A program made the translations under genes and the position numbers. The notes below the pieces were generated by a model, which saw nothing but the letters and a program-made list of their open reading frames with translations, was not told where the DNA came from and made no database searches. 6,787 nucleotides of DNA from an uncultured Brachyspira sp. (GTDB lineage: Bacteria > Spirochaetota > Brachyspiria > Brachyspirales > Brachyspiraceae): NCBI RefSeq assembly GCF_934747485.1, contig NZ_CAKVGN010000102.1, positions 1-6,787 of the forward strand, in the 5' to 3' direction. Below are positions 5,774-6,787 of this stretch, in pieces (position 1 is the stretch's first letter; each line of letters begins with the position of its first letter).

Positions 5774-6656
5774 AATTAAGCGTTGTAAAAATTAAAGGAT
5801 TAACATATTCAGAAGCTAATTTTAATTCATATTCAAGTTCGCCTGTTTTGGCATTTCCTATAATATCGCCTTTTTTTACATCAACATTTGTTTTTACAGA
5901 AGTAGTGGCTAATCCTTTATAAGTAGTTATAATACCGTACCTGTGATAAATAACTATACTTACTCCTTCATCTTTATTGTATACTACACTATTAATTGTA
6001 CCGGAAGCTGTTGCTCTAACAAGTGTACCTGCTATTGTTTGAAAGCCTATGCCTTTTGATAAAAGAGAGTCTTTTTGATATGGTTTTGATATAACAGCAT
6101 ATCTGGAATCTATTGGTGTAATTGTAGGCACATACTCCAATGCATTATTTTTAGAATTAATATTAGCTTTCAATTCTTCTAAATAATTTTTTAAATTTTC
6201 AAATTCTTTAGCTCTGGCATTTAAAAGTGTTATATTATCAGCATTATTTGTATTTAATAAATTAGTATTTTCTATTTTAAATTTATTCATCATATTAGAC
6301 ATATCTGCTCTGTAAGAATCATTAGAAAATACTGAATTAAATAAATTTTCTAAAGAATTAATTTCCTCAAGCCTCTCTTGATAGCTTCCTGTAAGAACAA
6401 GTGTTTTGCTTGCAATAACTGTATTTTTTGTAAGAGATGAGAAGGTTATTAAGAGAGCTACTGCTATAATTAAAAGTATTATCAAAATTCCATATATAGG
6501 TATTGATAAAGTTTTAGTCTTTTTTTTAGAATGCGGTATAAACATAAAATATAGTCTATGGGACAGTATTTTATGCAGTTTGTAAAAAAGTGAAGAATTG
6601 TTAGAATTATTCTTTTTATAAAAGTTGTTTTTTTTCTTTTTTTTATTTTTATACAT
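5757..6656 (-). CDS. Membrane-anchored LytM/M23-like protein with degenerate active site
   Basis: This 299-aa protein has a lysine/asparagine-rich cytoplasmic N-terminus (1-50), one membrane helix (about 50-72), a probably coiled-coil extracytoplasmic segment (about 90-172) and a C-terminal LytM-like domain (about 185-290). The LytM core is recognisable in KGIGFQTIAGTLVRATASG, YGIITTYKGL and VKKGDIIG, ending in NPL. Every zinc-ligand position appears replaced: the HxxxD pair by S200 and G204, the histidine of the usual YxHL by G248, and the HxH pair by E273 and E275. It is therefore unlikely to cleave peptidoglycan and resembles EnvC/NlpD-type activators or scaffolds for cell-wall hydrolases. 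I choose the ATG at 6656; a TTG at 6662 would be only 3 nt from the -10 box. No Shine-Dalgarno sequence is visible. It heads the four-gene operon. Confidence 0.82.
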   Translation of the reverse strand: MYKNKKKKKNNFYKKNNSNNSSLFYKLHKILSHRLYFMFIPHSKKKTKTLSIPIYGILIILLIIAVALLITFSSLTKNTVIASKTLVLTGSYQERLEEINSLENLFNSVFSNDSYRADMSNMMNKFKIENTNLLNTNNADNITLLNARAKEFENLKNYLEELKANINSKNNALEYVPTITPIDSRYAVISKPYQKDSLLSKGIGFQTIAGTLVRATASGTINSVVYNKDEGVSIVIYHRYGIITTYKGLATTSVKTNVDVKKGDIIGNAKTGELEYELKLASEYVNPLIFTTLNYEQQE

Positions 6657-6664
6657 ATGCAAAA

Positions 6665-6693
6665 ATTATATCAATAATATAAAATTATATCAA
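6665..6693 (-). promoter_or_regulatory. Putative promoter of the LytM-AtpZ-pncB-lipoprotein operon
   Basis: On the minus strand TTGATA (6693-6688) and TATAAT (6670-6665) are 17 bp apart, a near-consensus pair. The word TTGATATAATTTT occurs twice in tandem (6693-6681 and 6674-6662), so a second TATAAT lies at 6689-6684, but it lacks a good -35 box. With the consensus pair, the start point falls near 6658, almost on the ATG at 6656, which implies a leaderless or nearly leaderless mRNA. The -35 box lies 19 bp from repeat copy 2. Confidence 0.6.
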
Positions 6694-6712
6694 TATAAAA
6701 TAAATATATACT

Positions 6713-6774
6713 TGTTTAGGAGCCATACATATTGCACGTTTTTTAGTTTAAAAAAAGCAGGTATTCCTTATAAT
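6713..6774 (-). repeat. Copy 2 of the ~62-bp inverted repeat pair, upstream of the LytM operon
   Basis: Read on the minus strand this is the counterpart of 16-76, with the same ATTATAAGGAATACCT start and TGGCTCCTAAACA end, and one extra A in the loop between the T7 and A6 runs. It is oriented with the TAAACA end towards the operon, exactly as copy 1 faces manC. Because the copies sit within about 15 bp of both window edges, the window could be a segment bounded by repeats. The common orientation towards a promoter argues for a cis-regulatory role, though a dispersed element remains possible. Confidence 0.85.
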
Positions 6775-6787
6775 TTAATTAACTAAA

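Noticed and set aside
16..6774. The whole window as a transposon bounded by terminal inverted repeats
   Set aside because: There is no transposase, integrase or resolvase, the cargo is ordinary housekeeping and envelope genes, and the repeats sit at a constant distance from promoters. No target-site duplication can be judged at the window edges.

Overview
The window is AT-rich DNA with short intergenic gaps, lysine/asparagine/isoleucine-rich proteins and poly-A/T tracts. A UPF0164 (FadL-like) outer-membrane protein, a family I know mainly from spirochaetes, suggests a host-associated spirochaete, most likely Brachyspira. That assignment is an inference from gene content and composition, not a database match.

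Layout from left to right: (1) At 16-76 lies one copy of a ~62-bp element, followed by a sigma70-type promoter and manC (154-1224, +), a single-domain mannose-1-phosphate guanylyltransferase. (2) Converging on manC with only 2 bp between the stop codons is a minus-strand pair: a UPF0164 outer-membrane protein (3055-2057), then a protein with an N-terminal Cys3His motif and pentapeptide-like repeats (2051-1227). The pair has its own promoter at 3084-3112. (3) Positions 3113-3491 hold no conventional gene. They contain two GC-rich islands with hairpin potential and a 43-codon open frame, which looks like a dispersed structured repeat. (4) A tight four-gene minus-strand operon follows: a membrane-anchored LytM/M23-like protein that has lost its zinc ligands (6656-5757), an AtpZ/AtpI-like two-helix protein (5773-5555), nicotinate phosphoribosyltransferase pncB (5530-4331), and a lipoprotein with two PPC-like domains (4334-3492). 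Two of the junctions overlap. (5) The second copy of the ~62-bp element, inverted, lies at 6713-6774, upstream of that operon.

The most notable signal is the pair of elements at the two ends. They are about 92% identical and both point towards their downstream gene. In each case a TTGATA -35 box lies about 20 bp beyond the element. They therefore look like a shared upstream regulatory or promoter module placed before manC and before the LytM operon, both of which concern the cell envelope. Other points of interest are the catalytically dead LytM protein, its apparently leaderless start, and the GC-rich structured repeat.
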